Shown here one piece after another: positions 46,799 through 58,829 of a DNA stretch of 64,000 nucleotides. The notes beneath the pieces are model-generated. The model saw only the letters and a program-made list of their open reading frames with translations. It did no database searches and was not told where the DNA came from. The number at the start of each line of letters is the position of its first letter. Within the stretch, counting starts at the first letter, position 1. The position numbers and the translations under genes were made by a program. This DNA comes from Panulirus ornatus (lineage: Eukaryota > Arthropoda > Malacostraca > Decapoda > Palinuridae), in assembly GCF_036320965.1 (NCBI RefSeq), contig NC_092265.1:6501001-6565000 (forward strand). The letters run 5' to 3'.

Positions 46799-47680
46799 GT
46801 CCAGGTGGAGGGTTATTGTGTGAGGGATCGTCCTCATGTCTCCAACTCCGACGACGGCAAGTTCCATTGTCTTATATTTCTTAGATTACGTAGGCGGGCA
46901 TTCGTCTTGGTGCGAAAGTCACTCTAGCGGATCAGATCTGTCCCCTGTGTTTTTAAGGGAAAAACGACGCCCAAACTTAGCTTTGGTAGCTTTACTTTCC
47001 GAGCTGCAGAACAATTTATACATTGGTGAGGGTTCAGGAGACCCTCAAGGCCGTCATGAGACCAGGGCCCATACATACACCACTGTGGAGACCTGGTGAA
47101 TTTGACATTAACGACACCCGAGTGTAGGCGAGTGTTGACTAGGCTCTCGCATCCCGCTACATACCCCCACAGCACCACTGGAGGGAGCACTGTTCACCTG
47201 GCGTTGTTGTTTGTCCGCATTCTCTTCAGTCCGGTTCCTCTCGCTCTTCGTTCGTCACTCTTACTTCCTCATTTCGTATGGGGTCAGTTAGTTTGACCGT
47301 TCCCAGTGTCATAAATAAGTAGAATAAAGATGTTTGGCCTATTGTTACTTACGAAAGGAAATGATTCTAACTGTGATAGTTATTTAGCTCCATGTGAAAT
47401 TAGTCACTTAAGATTGTTGCTATGGCTTCAGTGTCGAACCGAATTTCTTTTGTGTGTGTAATTAATGGACCATTGAGTACATGCTAGTATAAGATTCTCA
47501 AGATTTCTTTCGCTAATTTAAGAAATACACGCATCATACGACGTTTACTCAGACGTATGCATAAAGATTCCCGTGACAGCGAAGCAGTGACAGAAACAGA
47601 CGAATAGATGGTCACTTTTGCTCACATCATTCTGCGGCTGTCATGTATATAAACAACCAAGCACAGCAGACCTTAATCAT
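46130..47680. other. Intergenic, (GA)n tract at 46719-46789
   Basis: A pure (GA)n run of about 35 units. 46840-47280 is mildly GC-richer with weak frames and no convincing exon. Confidence 0.5.
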
Positions 47681-47684
47681 ATTT

Positions 47685-47725
47685 TTTATCGCCTTTTCTC
47701 GAGTTAGCGAAGTAGCGCCATGGAG
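47685..47725 (-). mobile_element. LINE-tail fragment
   Basis: ATCGCCTTTTCTCGAGTTAG followed by CGAAGTAGCGCCATGGA is a worn copy of the CGCTGTCTCCCGCGTTAGCG...GTAGCGC tail motif in - orientation. Confidence 0.6.
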
Positions 47726-47929
47726 ACGAAGATTGATAAGATATAGATGCGTTGCCTAAGTCATGGATGATGTTTCAATATATGGCTTCAGTAGAAAGTG
47801 TTTGTATTGTTTAAATTTCTATTTCTTATTTTTTTTACGTTGAAGGCTCCAGTCGCGGACAAAACATTACATATACAGAGAAGGTAATGAGAAGGAAAAG
47901 ATAAAAGAAAAAGAAGTTTCAAATTTTGG

Positions 47930-48260
47930 AGGAAGTAAAAAAAAAAATGTCTTTTAGATAGTGCCAGATCATAATTGTCGGGAAAGACACGAGGGGGTAG
48001 AATACCAAAGCATCGAGGTGAAGGGAAAGAAATAGTTATCAAAACGGCCCACCCTTGAGTTGCCATCGGCCACATAGAAATCTTGTGACGCAGCGGCTTG
48101 CCGAGTATTACGTGGTCTTGCTAACAGTGAAGGGCACACAAGCAGCTAGCACTCGGTAGAAAAACACGAGAGTAATACCTGCAGAAGTGGGGAAAATGAA
48201 CGAGCATTGCAGGGAAGGGCAAATGGGTCAAGTTTTGAAGTTAGCCTGGGAGAGTTGATA
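47930..48260. repeat. Dispersed repeat, second copy
   Basis: GGGAAAGACACGAGGGGGTA, CCAAAGCATCGAGGTGAAGG and AGTAATACCTGCAGAAGTGG align in order with the copy at 35636-35945. Confidence 0.65.
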
Positions 48261-49143
48261 AGTCGGACATGTATTGCATCAGTGATGATAAAATACACTC
48301 AAAGTGCTCCAATCATTTTGATGAAACTTACAGTTGCATCTGTAATTGATGAAATACACTTGAAGTGCTTCAGTCACTGATGAATTACACTTGTATCACT
48401 TCAGTTCTTTCACGAAATACAAGAGTGTTTGCCTCAATCATCGAAGACATTCACATAATGCTTCATAATCATAGTGAACGAACGTATAGTGAGGGTATAC
48501 GTGATCCTTAATTTCTGAGGATGTTAGATATTTCTAGTTTCGTGGTTACAACTTGAGGTTGATGGCCATAATGACCCTGATATTTGATAGACGTAAAGCC
48601 CAAGTTAACCAGCCAATGAACTATGAACGAAACTATGTATGTATTGCTTCGGCCAGCAGTGACACACTTCGGTATTGCTTCGATGGTGAACTGAAGACCC
48701 CGACAGGTACACTAAGCCTTAGTCAGTTTGCCTCCGATTGAAAATTTCAGTTTTGACAGACTGACGGGAAATGAAATAACAAAAGTACAGTTCATATTTC
48801 TAATATTTCATTTAAGCTGACATGATAGTAGTATATTATAATTATTCTTAATAAATAATCAATAAATTAGTAATAAATAGTTCGTACACAAAGTTTATGA
48901 ATGGTGGTGTTATGTAAAGAGAGACGACTTTCTCTTAAGTTTCTAGTTGTGACTTGGGTCATTATGATGGCTCGTAGTGCATTTTGGTCATTTTACCACA
49001 CCAACTGGTAAGAAGCCATGACCTGTGCTGGATCACTACGTGGCATTTCACCAGCACGAACGGGAGGATTCTTTCTACAAGCGCGCTGGCGAATGAGGGC
49101 AAGAGGCGGGCGAAAACCCTCGGCCGAAGAAGAGACTTCCTCC

Positions 49144-49565
49144 TCAGGAGCTGGTCCCGCTGCAGTTAAACATATGGAAGAGCATGTCTTCCGTGAATCC
49201 GTTGGCTCCGCTCACCAGGGAGACGTGCCCGTCGGATCCTAACAGATATTTACCTGCGGGAGACAAATTTTAGTGTTTGATGTCCCTATTTTTTATATGT
49301 TGACTGGACATTTTTCACAGATATGGAAAAAGGGGAAAATTCATCTTTGATCAGTTGTTTGGCCCCAGAAGTTCAACCGAGTGAACCTAGGATATGATGA
49401 CCTGACCTTTCAGGTTCAGAGGTCAGGCTATCATGCCTCAGAGTCGTAACGGACCGTACCCTCCTGCACAGAGGACTTGATGATGAGACATGTACCTCAT
49501 CTCACACTTTCATGAACCATGTGGTCAAAATCATTCAAATGCTGCACTAAGGACTATCTTTTAAC

Positions 49566-49661
<96 letters not shown>

Positions 49662-51026
49662 ATATTTTCTCTGATGTAACTGACCTGTATGGAGGTGTTT
49701 GATCTTGTAGGTTGTAGCGTCGTGGGTTTCCAGCAGGAAGAACCTCTCGTCCGTTTCGCTAACACTTTCTAGGCTGCTCGAATTCTCCTGTGTGCATAGA
49801 TTAGAGTGTCAGAACAAACAAACACACGCACTTAAACCTACATATCTAAGTATACAAACAGACACACAGTTATTTACTTATGTTGTTGTTGAGGAACTGA
49901 CTCTGTTGGAACTGAAATGGTAGATGTGTAGCTGGTCTAAATCGGCAAAGGGTTGGTAGAAATGTTTCTATAAATCATCTTTTCATCAGAGCGTTCTGTA
50001 TTTTTGTCTGAGGTGAGATGTAGGGAAAGGCCTGTGTGCTGTATGTCCAGTGCAACATTTCGACTCTTGGTAATTAGTTTTTGTTTCCGCTTCCAAAGTT
50101 CAAAAATACTTTTCTATTTGTTTTCCCCCTTTCATTAACCTCTTTAAATTTCAGGTAAGGTCCGGCCTTAATATGGACCTTTTCTTTGCTCCATAGGAGC
50201 CTCCAACGTAGTAGCAGTAGTAGTAGTAATGATAATAATGATAATAATAATAATAACAATAATAATGATAATCTGCAATAGCTTGTAGAGACGGTCTCCA
50301 TTCTCACAGTCACTGGCCCACTAACTCCTGCCCCTGTGATAAAATAAAAGTAGACACTTACCATCAGCGACACTTCGCTGGAGCCGCCAGTGACGAAGTC
50401 TCCAGTTCGGGTCTCCAGTACCATCACAGTGCCCACCGTGTCCTGGAGGGGGTCGAACTGGTGCACCACGAAACATGCTGTACAGAGCAGACAAAACACC
50501 CGTTCTGTTTACTGTTGTCTGATGCCTTCAAGTGCCTTTAGTTTGTCAAGAAAGTCACGTTCCATTCAGTAACGTTAGTGTCCTTTATAACATGAAAACA
50601 AACATCATCATAACAAAGAACGTAAGTATTTGTGAATTGATGTTCTATACTTTCACACACTTACAATTCTCGCTCTGAGGTCCGACTGTGACGGTGCCGT
50701 TGCCGGAGACTACCAGGTAGTCAGCAGTGTCTTCCATCGCAAATCTAAACATTCTGTGCACGGAACTCCTGTACTGTACCGTCAGGCTGGAGCTGGCCAT
50801 GGCAGAGCCTGCGGGAAGACAACAAACGACCTCAGTTAAGTCTGATGGTTATGGCAGAATGAGTAGAGAAGGTTAAAGTACATGACAGACAGAGCGAAGT
50901 GAGGCGTCAGTCTAGGTAAAAGGAATCGGGGTAATGTGTACTGGCAGATGCGATTGTCAGTAGCTGCTCCTTTAGGCTCAAGTTATGCTTATAGGATATC
51001 GTGTAAAAACGAATCCGTGTACGAAT

Positions 51027-51064
<38 letters not shown>

Positions 51065-51159
51065 TATTGTTTTATGATTATCATGTATGTGGCATGGGGG
51101 GAGAGTTTTGCATTTGTTACTTCGTCTATCAACCAAGCACATATACCTCATCTTAAGAC

Positions 51160-51244
<85 letters not shown>

Positions 51245-51826
51245 TTTGCTGATAACTACAAGGAAGATGAAACACAAGCTATTCATATTCCTTGTGGTAG
51301 TCATTCTCCCGTCTTAAGAATATTTAAATCGTCATATATATGATTACTTAGAATTGAGGAACAACTGAAATCCATTGAATGGTCATCGTCAGGCCTAACT
51401 GTTTGAGCACAGTTGGTCAGACATTTTAGAGACAGAAAAAATAAATTCCTTAAGACGACTCTCTGATAGAAATCGTCTTTTAAGGGTACTCTTAATCAAT
51501 GATTTAACACTTAGGTATCATTACAGTCAGATTATCAGTTTAACTGTGAGGATAAATCCTAAGCCAAACAAGTCAGACTTGGATTAGATCACTTACGCCT
51601 GACGCGGCTGCGGGCGATGAGTCTATCATCGCGGGAACTCAGATGCTCCTAAGGAAAGATAGCGAGTGACATTAGTACTTGCTATGATGTATATATGTAC
51701 ATTTCGATTGATAAGTAAATTATTTCTATACATCTAATTATGATTTACATATAAACAAGACTAAAATAAGTTTGCAGTCATACTTACTATTGTAAGTGAA
51801 GAGTCAACGATGTCAGTGAAGCCCAT
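49144..51826 (-). CDS. Novel beta-trefoil-like protein with furin-type site, six coding exons
   Basis: Coding exons on the - strand: 51788-51826, 51597-51648, 50665-50808, 50362-50477, 49685-49787, 49144-49253. All join in phase (187 residues, stop TGA). I do not recognise the family by name. From residue 50 there are three similar units, each a strand, a tight glycine turn, V-x-V/L, then a hydrophobic strand: YLVVSGNGTVTV..CFVVHQF (61-86), DFVTGGSSEVSL..RFFLLET (105-138) and KYLLGSDGHVSL..LFHMF (153-180), the second and third preceded by MVLETRTG and YKIKHLHTG. This threefold pattern is typical of beta-trefoils (FGF, IL-1, fascin-type). There is no signal peptide; residues 26-31 (RSRVRR) before S32 form a furin-type site, so the first 31 residues may be a propeptide. 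NGT (67) and NSS (119) are possible sequons. Cysteines are only 80 and 182. The fold is an inference; the ligand and role are unknown. Confidence 0.8.
49568..49659. repeat. (TA)n array in the trefoil gene's intron 5
   Basis: About 46 TA units, the longest such run in the window, ending about 25 bases from the exon 5 donor. Confidence 0.98.
51031..51061. repeat. (TG)n microsatellite
   Basis: Lies in intron 2 of the trefoil gene. Confidence 0.95.
51163..51237. repeat. (TA)n array
   Basis: Intron 2 of the trefoil gene; immediately followed by a diverged foldback arm. Confidence 0.98.
51238..51312 (+). mobile_element. Diverged solo arm of the foldback family
   Basis: ACTACAAGGAAGATGAAACA then CAAGCTATTCATATTCCTTG keeps the box and a hairpin (CACAAG pairing with CTTGTG), although the primary sequence of the hairpin is quite different from the 6504 element. 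Confidence 0.55.
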
Positions 51827-51829
51827 TTT

Positions 51830-53099
51830 CTTTTTCTTTATTCACTCGAAGTAGAGAAAATGTAGGTTTGGTCTGATTTTGTTGGAGGACTCAACTAAAA
51901 ATCTGAAAGGATAACGTAGAAAGGTCTCAAACATCTTTATAGGTTGGCATATATTTTATACTATGAAATCAACTTCTGATACGCCTACAAATACACAACA
52001 CTTAATCATTCCGACCGCTCAAACTTTTTACCTGTATTCAACTGTACGGTTAAATGAAGCAGTAGGGTTATTTTACTGACTACCGCGTTATCTTTCTGTT
52101 CTTTTCACGTCAGACACATTACATCCATTGAGCTTGCACACACCCAACCTGTGCCTTCAGTGGTACACGAGAGAATGGGCTGCCACTGACACGATTCCGT
52201 AGCAGGCATGGACTGCGAATCTGTCACACACACAAACACACAATCATTTGCCGTCATTTCTACTTTGTTTTAAGATATCTCGACTTCTATAGAAGGAACT
52301 TTTTTTTTTGCAAATATCGAGATTCATACAAGCGTCAGTTTTGCGGAACGGGTGAAATCTAATTTGCTCATCCTCGTCATCTTGAATCCTCAAAAAAGTG
52401 TTGGGTTAAAGCTGTTTGACCAATCAACCACCGGGTTTCATTTTCCGTCCTCCCCGACCCTACGTTACCTTACCTCAACGTAAGCATAGCTTGCCTCATC
52501 GTAATCTTCACCTATGTCAACGTAAACTCTAGCCTACCTCGTCGTAACTGTAGCCTACTTCTAACTACAACGCATCTAGGCGTAACTCTCAAACTACCCA
52601 ACCTACCTATCCTACCTCAGGTGATGCAAGAGTAACTTGTAAATAATCCAGTAGGCAACATAACGTTTGCGTCTACGACGCAGGACAACTGGCAAAATAT
52701 CCACAACATAGGTTGTGGAAATATCTGACTAATTTTTGAAGAAGTGCACAACTAAGATAACGTGTTCTATATTGAAATAAACCATAAGTACACTTAAAGT
52801 AATTTGTATATGAACTTGGCAATTTTGAAATTTTACGTAAAAGAAAATAGAAACTAAATTCGTACGTTTATATATTAGAATACAAGCAAAATAGTAACGC
52901 CTTCTAGCATATCAAATAACTGCATAACGAGAACTCGGCAAGGCAGTAGATGCTGATAGACTATCAGATATCCACACGACATCCGAACTCTTTGAATATC
53001 AAAATATCCTTATATCTTTATGTCCTTTAGAACTTTGGAAGACCCAACGTACGTTTGATATCTGTCCCCTAAAGATAAGTTTCTCCTTAAACATATGTA

Positions 53100-53177
<78 letters not shown>

Positions 53178-53215
53178 TCCAACAATATGAGTATCAAACG
53201 ATAATAGTGATAAAG
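51830..53215. other. Presumed 5' intron of the trefoil gene
   Basis: No firm exon. 52150-52225 could hold a small noncoding exon on the - strand (acceptor GTGACAG, donor ACAG|GTTGGG), but the support is weak. (TA)n at 53106-53169. Confidence 0.4.
53106..53169. repeat. (TA)n array
   Basis: About 32 units, about 60 bases inside the presumed first intron. Confidence 0.98.
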
Positions 53216-53231
53216 AACGTGAACTGCTAAC

Positions 53232-53308
53232 CTGTGGTAGGAGGGATGAAGCCTGTCTCGTTGCTCTGGCTGGAATGACTGACCGGTGTGCAAGGCTACA
53301 TATTTATA
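53232..53308 (-). promoter_or_regulatory. Core promoter and first noncoding exon, probably of the trefoil gene
   Basis: On the - strand TATAAATA (53308-53301) is followed at the right distance by the arthropod initiator TCAGT (53282-53278), with the A at 53280 about 28 bases below the first T of the TATA box. The presumed exon 53232-53280 has no ATG and ends in CCACAG|GTTAGC, a usable donor. The next - strand gene is the beta-trefoil gene, whose ATG is 1.4 kb downstream. The link between promoter and gene is an inference. Confidence 0.65.
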
Positions 53309-53319
53309 GGACGCTGCTT

Positions 53320-54252
53320 CCGAGCAAATATGGGAATTCCACCTAGGGGATTTTTTTACGAGAGCCTTACCCGTAACAGCTTCCGTAAGAGGAAATCTTT
53401 GTGTATGCGTGCGTGTGTACAGCTAGTTGTATGTGAGTGTATTCGATTGCATTAAGCCATTGCGATAAAGGATCACTGGTTCGTCATGAACGATGAGACT
53501 GTCATGGAGTATCACACGGAAAATATTTTACACCATTGGTACTGTTGACCAATTTCGTCCAAGCTCAGAAAGTTTGCGCATGTATACACACGACGTTATT
53601 GAATAAGCGGGAAGTTTGAATAATTCAAAAGGTGAGACGAGCGTACGCTTAACTTTGGTTCTTTAACTGCCCTTAATCAAAAGACAAATCATAAACCACT
53701 GGACATAAGACCAGTAATGAGCTGCTCCCTTAGTATCTGTGGTTGAGATGTCCCACATGGACCAGTGTTGGCGAATAACAGTACAGGATACGGGTTGAGC
53801 CACTGGTGCCAAAAAGTATAGAAAATATAAGGGATATATCATAGTACCTTGCGAGCGGTGTACAGGACTAGCAGGTCTTGTGAACCAGTACCAAAGTGGA
53901 CAGTTAAAGCTAGCTTCACCAAAGAGTTCGGGAGATAAGACATTAGTGCCTATGAAAGATTAGAAAATAATGATAATCAGTAAGAGATAAACTAGCGAGA
54001 CCAATATGAGAGTTAAACCAATACCACTATTAATCGCCAGAGATTGAGAGTCAAACCAAATCATCCACGTAATGCCGGTCGACACCGGATAGAAGTTTCA
54101 CCATTCAGATAAAGCCATCCGTTCGTGTCGGGCTTTACCTTATATAGCGCAAAAACTCTGCCTAGTGCGTCTGTGTGCGTAATTACCTATTTGTACAGAT
54201 ACGCGGAGGTAGTTCTACGGTTGTGGGGCCCCTATATCTTGAACCTTCTTTG

Positions 54253-54320
<68 letters not shown>

Positions 54321-54690
54321 TATTTATTTATCCTTGCTTTTTTTCATGCCACAATCTGTGACTTCTTTCTTTCCATCTCTCAAACAGCTGTTCCCTGTCG
54401 ACATGTATGTAAATGATTCATGAAATTTGAGCATTTTCATCAGGTGTTCCTTATTAGTTCTTTTGTTCCACGGTAGGAAAAGGGAGAGACGAAAAGAGAA
54501 TAAGAATTCTACATCTTCGCTGCTCTAGGAGAGGAGGGGAAATTTTTCATAACGGTCAATCCTCATGTAGCCGATCTCCACACACAAGGTATAAGAAGCA
54601 GCAGACAGAGGCGTACCACTGGTCTAAGCCTAAATTTCAAGTGTAGCCTTATTGGAATTACTTATTATGTACCATATGCTGAAATAGAAA
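53320..54690. other. No supported gene; (TA)n and dispersed repeat
   Basis: (TA)n at 54255-54316; third copy of the dispersed repeat at 54470-54610 (GGGAGAGACGAAAAGAGAAT, CTACATCTTCGCTG). The rest is unique AT-rich DNA. Confidence 0.5.
54255..54316. repeat. (TA)n array
   Basis: Ends in TTATTTATTTAT. Confidence 0.98.
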
Positions 54691-54699
54691 TGGTGAACG

Positions 54700-55010
54700 A
54701 TCATACCATACCAGAGTTATTACATATCATACCAGGGTTATTATATTTAAGTGTGGTTATTATGCCTCATTATACCATGCCAGGGTTATCATACTTGAGT
54801 GTACTATACCAGGGTCGTTATCCCTCATTATACCATGTCAGGGTTATTATGCTTGATTATACCATATCTGGGTTATTACGCTTGATTATACCAATTCAGG
54901 GTTATAACAATTGATTATGATATGGCAGAATTATTATGCTTGACTATACCACGTAGGGGGTGTTACACATGATTATACCATAGCAGGGTTATTTTGCATG
55001 ATAAAACGTG
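54700..55010. repeat. Minisatellite, about 28-31 bp unit
   Basis: Ten or so units of ATTATACCATGTCAGGGTTA-like sequence followed by TTATGCTTG, with small length changes between units. Confidence 0.88.
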
Positions 55011-55015
55011 GCTAG

Positions 55016-55017
<2 letters not shown>

Positions 55018-55058
<41 letters not shown>
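55018..55058. repeat. (TC)n microsatellite
   Basis: Pure run joining the minisatellite at 54700-55010 to unique DNA. Confidence 0.95.
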
Positions 55059-55061
<3 letters not shown>

Positions 55062-55299
55062 TGCAGGACTTATCATAAATGAGAGACTTGAATTCACAGA
55101 ACACATCGATATGATAGTAGTGAGAGAGCGGTATGTTGATGAGAAGTTTCACATATGAGAGACAAAAGCCCAATGATGAAAGTATTTGATGTATACGAAA
55201 GAAACAAAAGATGACTACTGTTATCTTGTGTAGTCGCCAGTCGAACAACATGGAAATTAACGAGTTGGAAAATAATCCAGAAACACCCCATTAGCAGAA

Positions 55300-55600
55300 C
55301 TGATAATCTGAAGCATATGAACCATCACATAGTGATTATCAGAAGCATACGAACCATCACAAACGGATGATCCGAAGCATATGAACCATCACCAATTGAT
55401 GATCTGATGTATACGAACCATCACAAACGGATGATCTGAATCACCTGCTGATGATTTGGAGCACATGAACCGTCACAAACTGATGATATGAATCATATGC
55501 ACCATCACCAATTGATGATTTGGAGCACACCAACCATCACAAATTGATGATCTGAAGCATACGCACCAACGCTGGTTGATGATCTGAAGCAATTGAACCA
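55300..55600. repeat. Minisatellite, about 31 bp unit
   Basis: Eight to nine units of GATGATCTGAAGCATATGAA followed by CCATCACAAAC, unrelated in sequence to the array at 54700. Confidence 0.9.
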
Positions 55601-55910
55601 ATACGAGACATCGAAAGAATTCGAACTCTAGAACTTAGAAAGAAGGGAGAGACGCATGGTAATATGACTGACTGCAAACTGATGACGTTAAGAATCATGA
55701 AACCTTTCGATATGAAACCATCAACGGCAAAAAGAAAACAGACACAAGTACGGAACATCACCTGGTCATATGGTGAAAAGACAACAGACCAAAATGTATG
55801 CGAGTCCAATAAATAAGTTGGAAAGATCATTCATCGGAACACCAGGACACGAATGGATGTAAGCTGTAATTTTCTAACGCTCTTCCCGTTAATTTTTTTT
55901 TTCCATACAT

Positions 55911-56045
55911 ATTTGCCATTTCCCGCGTTAGCGAGGTAGCGTTAAGAGCAGAAGACTGAGTCTAAGAGGGAAAATTAAAAACTAAAGGGGGGGGGGATTT
56001 CCAGTCCTCATACTCCCTCCCCTTTTACGACACGCAGGGAATACG
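55911..56045 (-). mobile_element. SINE-like unit, inverted copy
   Basis: CCATTTCCCGCGTTAGCGAG then GTAGCGTTAAGAGCAGAAGA is the reverse complement of the unit at 15793-15925. A run of ten G follows. Confidence 0.75.
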
Positions 56046-56059
56046 TGGGAAGTATTCTT

Positions 56060-57617
56060 TCTCCCCTATCCCAGGGATGAAGAGATTGTTTTTAGACCTT
56101 ATCATTTAATAGGAATCCCTTCTGACACTCTCGATACACAATTATCGTAATTTCATATCGACCTGGATACGGCCAGTTCTTTGACCTGACCTTTATGGAT
56201 CAGATCAAAGGCCGGTCATCATATGACCCATGAGATGTATTGTCGTGTTCTGCGGTAAATCCTTCTTGCACACTGGTCGCGCCGTCATACATGTTTCGCT
56301 AACTTAAAGCTAACACGTCTGGCTTGTGGTTGTTGTTGGCCACACTGTCTCTGTTGCTTAGGTAGAGGTTAGTTTACATCGTTGGGCTGGGAGAGGCTAC
56401 AGAGCAGTGGTCAAAGATAGCTGTCCAGTCTTGATACACCTGGCTTTACCCTATGCAGCATACTCTAAACCAGGTTAGTGTGTCTAGATAGTGGAAACTT
56501 GAACTGGCAAACCGCTTTATTAAACGTAACCTTGGCATTTGATTAAACATTCTCATCATTCAGCAGTGAGAAGTGGGGTTTATCCCTCACCCATCTTCCA
56601 GGGAAACAAATTCAGGGAATCCTATTGCACAAGCAGCATTCACAGAGTGAAACATGGAGCACACAACAGACATCAGGCTTTGGGAGCTACCGTTAGTGAA
56701 ACTTGAGAGATGCAAGGTAGCGGCTTATTTATTGTTAGTTGCACAAGTAGACAATGATGCATTAATGATGAACGAACAGTATGTAGTAACGGAGGTCAGA
56801 GGAAACATTGGTCATTACCGTGTGAAAGAAAAATACATGTCATGGTTTCCATTCCGCCCCCCACCCAGGCGTCATGTGGGAGGGCTGGGTGACGAGGTTA
56901 TCCCCCGTCGAAAAAAAAAAACTCCCCGGGTACTTTTACCATGATGTCCTCCATTAACCCCCCGGGCGCTTTTAAGGATGAATAAGTTACGTACCATAAG
57001 GCCCTAGTGTTTTACGTCATTCGCAGCTCATACCGTGTAATCTTAAATTTTTCGTGGAAATTGCTTCCTAAATACAAGTAGGTAAATAAATACACTGTGG
57101 CTTCTTGCAACAGGTTGGTAGGAAACGTTTCCCCCTTTTTTTTTTTTTCACTGCAATGACGTGAGTGGAAATTCCAACCTCATTCACCGCCTCATCACAA
57201 TAAGTTGTTCATTTGGTACATACGGCAAAACCAACACATGCAGAAGAACGCAGTGTTTCGCATTCATCGTGAAAAGAAGCTTAACGTGACAAGTTCGATA
57301 ACTACAAATAAACTGGTAATAAAGTACAGTACTACAATAAAAGAAAGGTAACCAGAAAAAAAAATTATCAAAGTCACGGTAGTGTGGAAGGAGAGCTTAG
57401 CCACTCAAGCGTCCCACGAGCTGGGGTAACACTGGGCTTCGCTAAGGACAGCTGCCGCAGAGCACTTACGAAACGGTTACTTGACGGAAATCCATCAGCT
57501 GCGATTAAACGCTGGATTCTAAATCACTTTTATTTGCCTTATATTTATAAATATTATGATCATCATAATTGAAATTTTCACGATATAATAACATAACATA
57601 TTTAAGGAGAAAAGCTG

Positions 57618-57656
<39 letters not shown>

Positions 57657-58110
57657 ACAAATACCCTTCAGACTCGTAGTGAAAATTACTTTGCAGTTCC
57701 AATGATGCAGATTTTGTTGCTATTGTTCAGATGAAAGCAGCTTTGACGATACCTTACGGAATTTAAAATGCGCATTACGGAAAACAATTCATCTTCATTG
57801 AACTACGCTACTTTTTTTTTCAGTATCTTAAACATCGTCCAAGTCTAAACATTACATAAATGTAAAGATTTGGGAATATTATAAGATGAATATACGAGTA
57901 GCCGCGCTATTTGTCTAGATGCTGCGGGATTCTACTGTTCACATTGTCCCTTACTTCAAGCACATCCTCTCGTCTGTGGTACAGCAAAAGCTTCATAGAT
58001 ATTATGTAACTAAACGTATAGAGTTTTTATTTGGTGCGTTCTCTAATTTAGTTTTCAGCTTACGAAATACTTCAGATGCTACATCTGTCGGTTGCACTTA
58101 TATACATGCA
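56060..58110. other. No supported gene; (CA)n at 57621-57654
   Basis: A 96-codon frame starting at 56654 has no splice context or domain and includes a poly-A/poly-C low-complexity patch. Nothing else is recognised. Confidence 0.45.
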
Positions 58111-58116
58111 TATATA

Positions 58117-58345
58117 TTCCTATGAGTCCACGGGGAAAATGAAACATGAAGTAGCGCCAGGAAACAGATGAAGAAAGGCCACATTCGCTCACATCCATAC
58201 ATCGTGGGAAACCATGGAAAGGGCATGATTGTGGATAGGGGACTGTGTTTTCAGTGCATTGTATGTATATATGACAACTAGGGAGTGGATGTGAGCAAAT
58301 TAGACCTATTCTTCATCAGTTCTGGCGCTACCTCGCTTCGCGGGA
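58117..58345. mobile_element. Chimera of foldback arm and inverted LINE-tail pieces
   Basis: ATTCCTATGAGTCCACGGGG then AAAATGAAACATGAA (58117-58150) is a foldback arm that passes directly into GTAGCGCCAGGAAACAGATG, a LINE-tail motif. The motif returns inverted at 58310-58340 (TCAGTTCTGGCGCTACCTCG), so the tail pieces form their own inverted repeat with a ~110-base centre. Confidence 0.75.
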
Positions 58346-58786
58346 TGTGGCATGTTATCTATGCATTCTTTTTTTGGCACATTCACGCTTCTAAATCCCA
58401 CGAGTCATCCTCATGCGAATTAGTAAACCCGATTGTGAAGGCTTCGCCACCTTGGTCCCTTTTCTCATAAACAGCAGATTCAGGTACTCCAAGGCTTCGT
58501 CTGCTCGCTCCTGCAGAGGGTATTGTTCACTCGTATGATTAACCTTCCCGCCATTTTTCCACCCTCTCATATTGCCGGCACATCGTTTCCCCTTGACAGG
58601 AATATATTTCCCAAGGAAAAAAAAAATCACCAGGGCAGCCAGTAATTTCTATCCTGTCGAGGAATTGGATGAAGAATTGGCAAATGTGTGTCAGGTGGAC
58701 AGTCATCTTGCGTCTCGCAACTTCCTGGGCTCGTCTACAGATAGACTACAAGACCGACTTTTAATACATATGTATATATTCATATG

Positions 58787-58820
58787 TTGTACTTATTACG
58801 CTTGTGCGTAATAAGTACAA
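58787..58820. other. Perfect 15-bp hairpin with a 4-base loop
   Basis: TTGTACTTATTACGC, loop TTGT, then GCGTAATAAGTACAA. No terminator or gene context applies in an animal genome. Confidence 0.8.
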
Positions 58821-58829
58821 GATATATTC

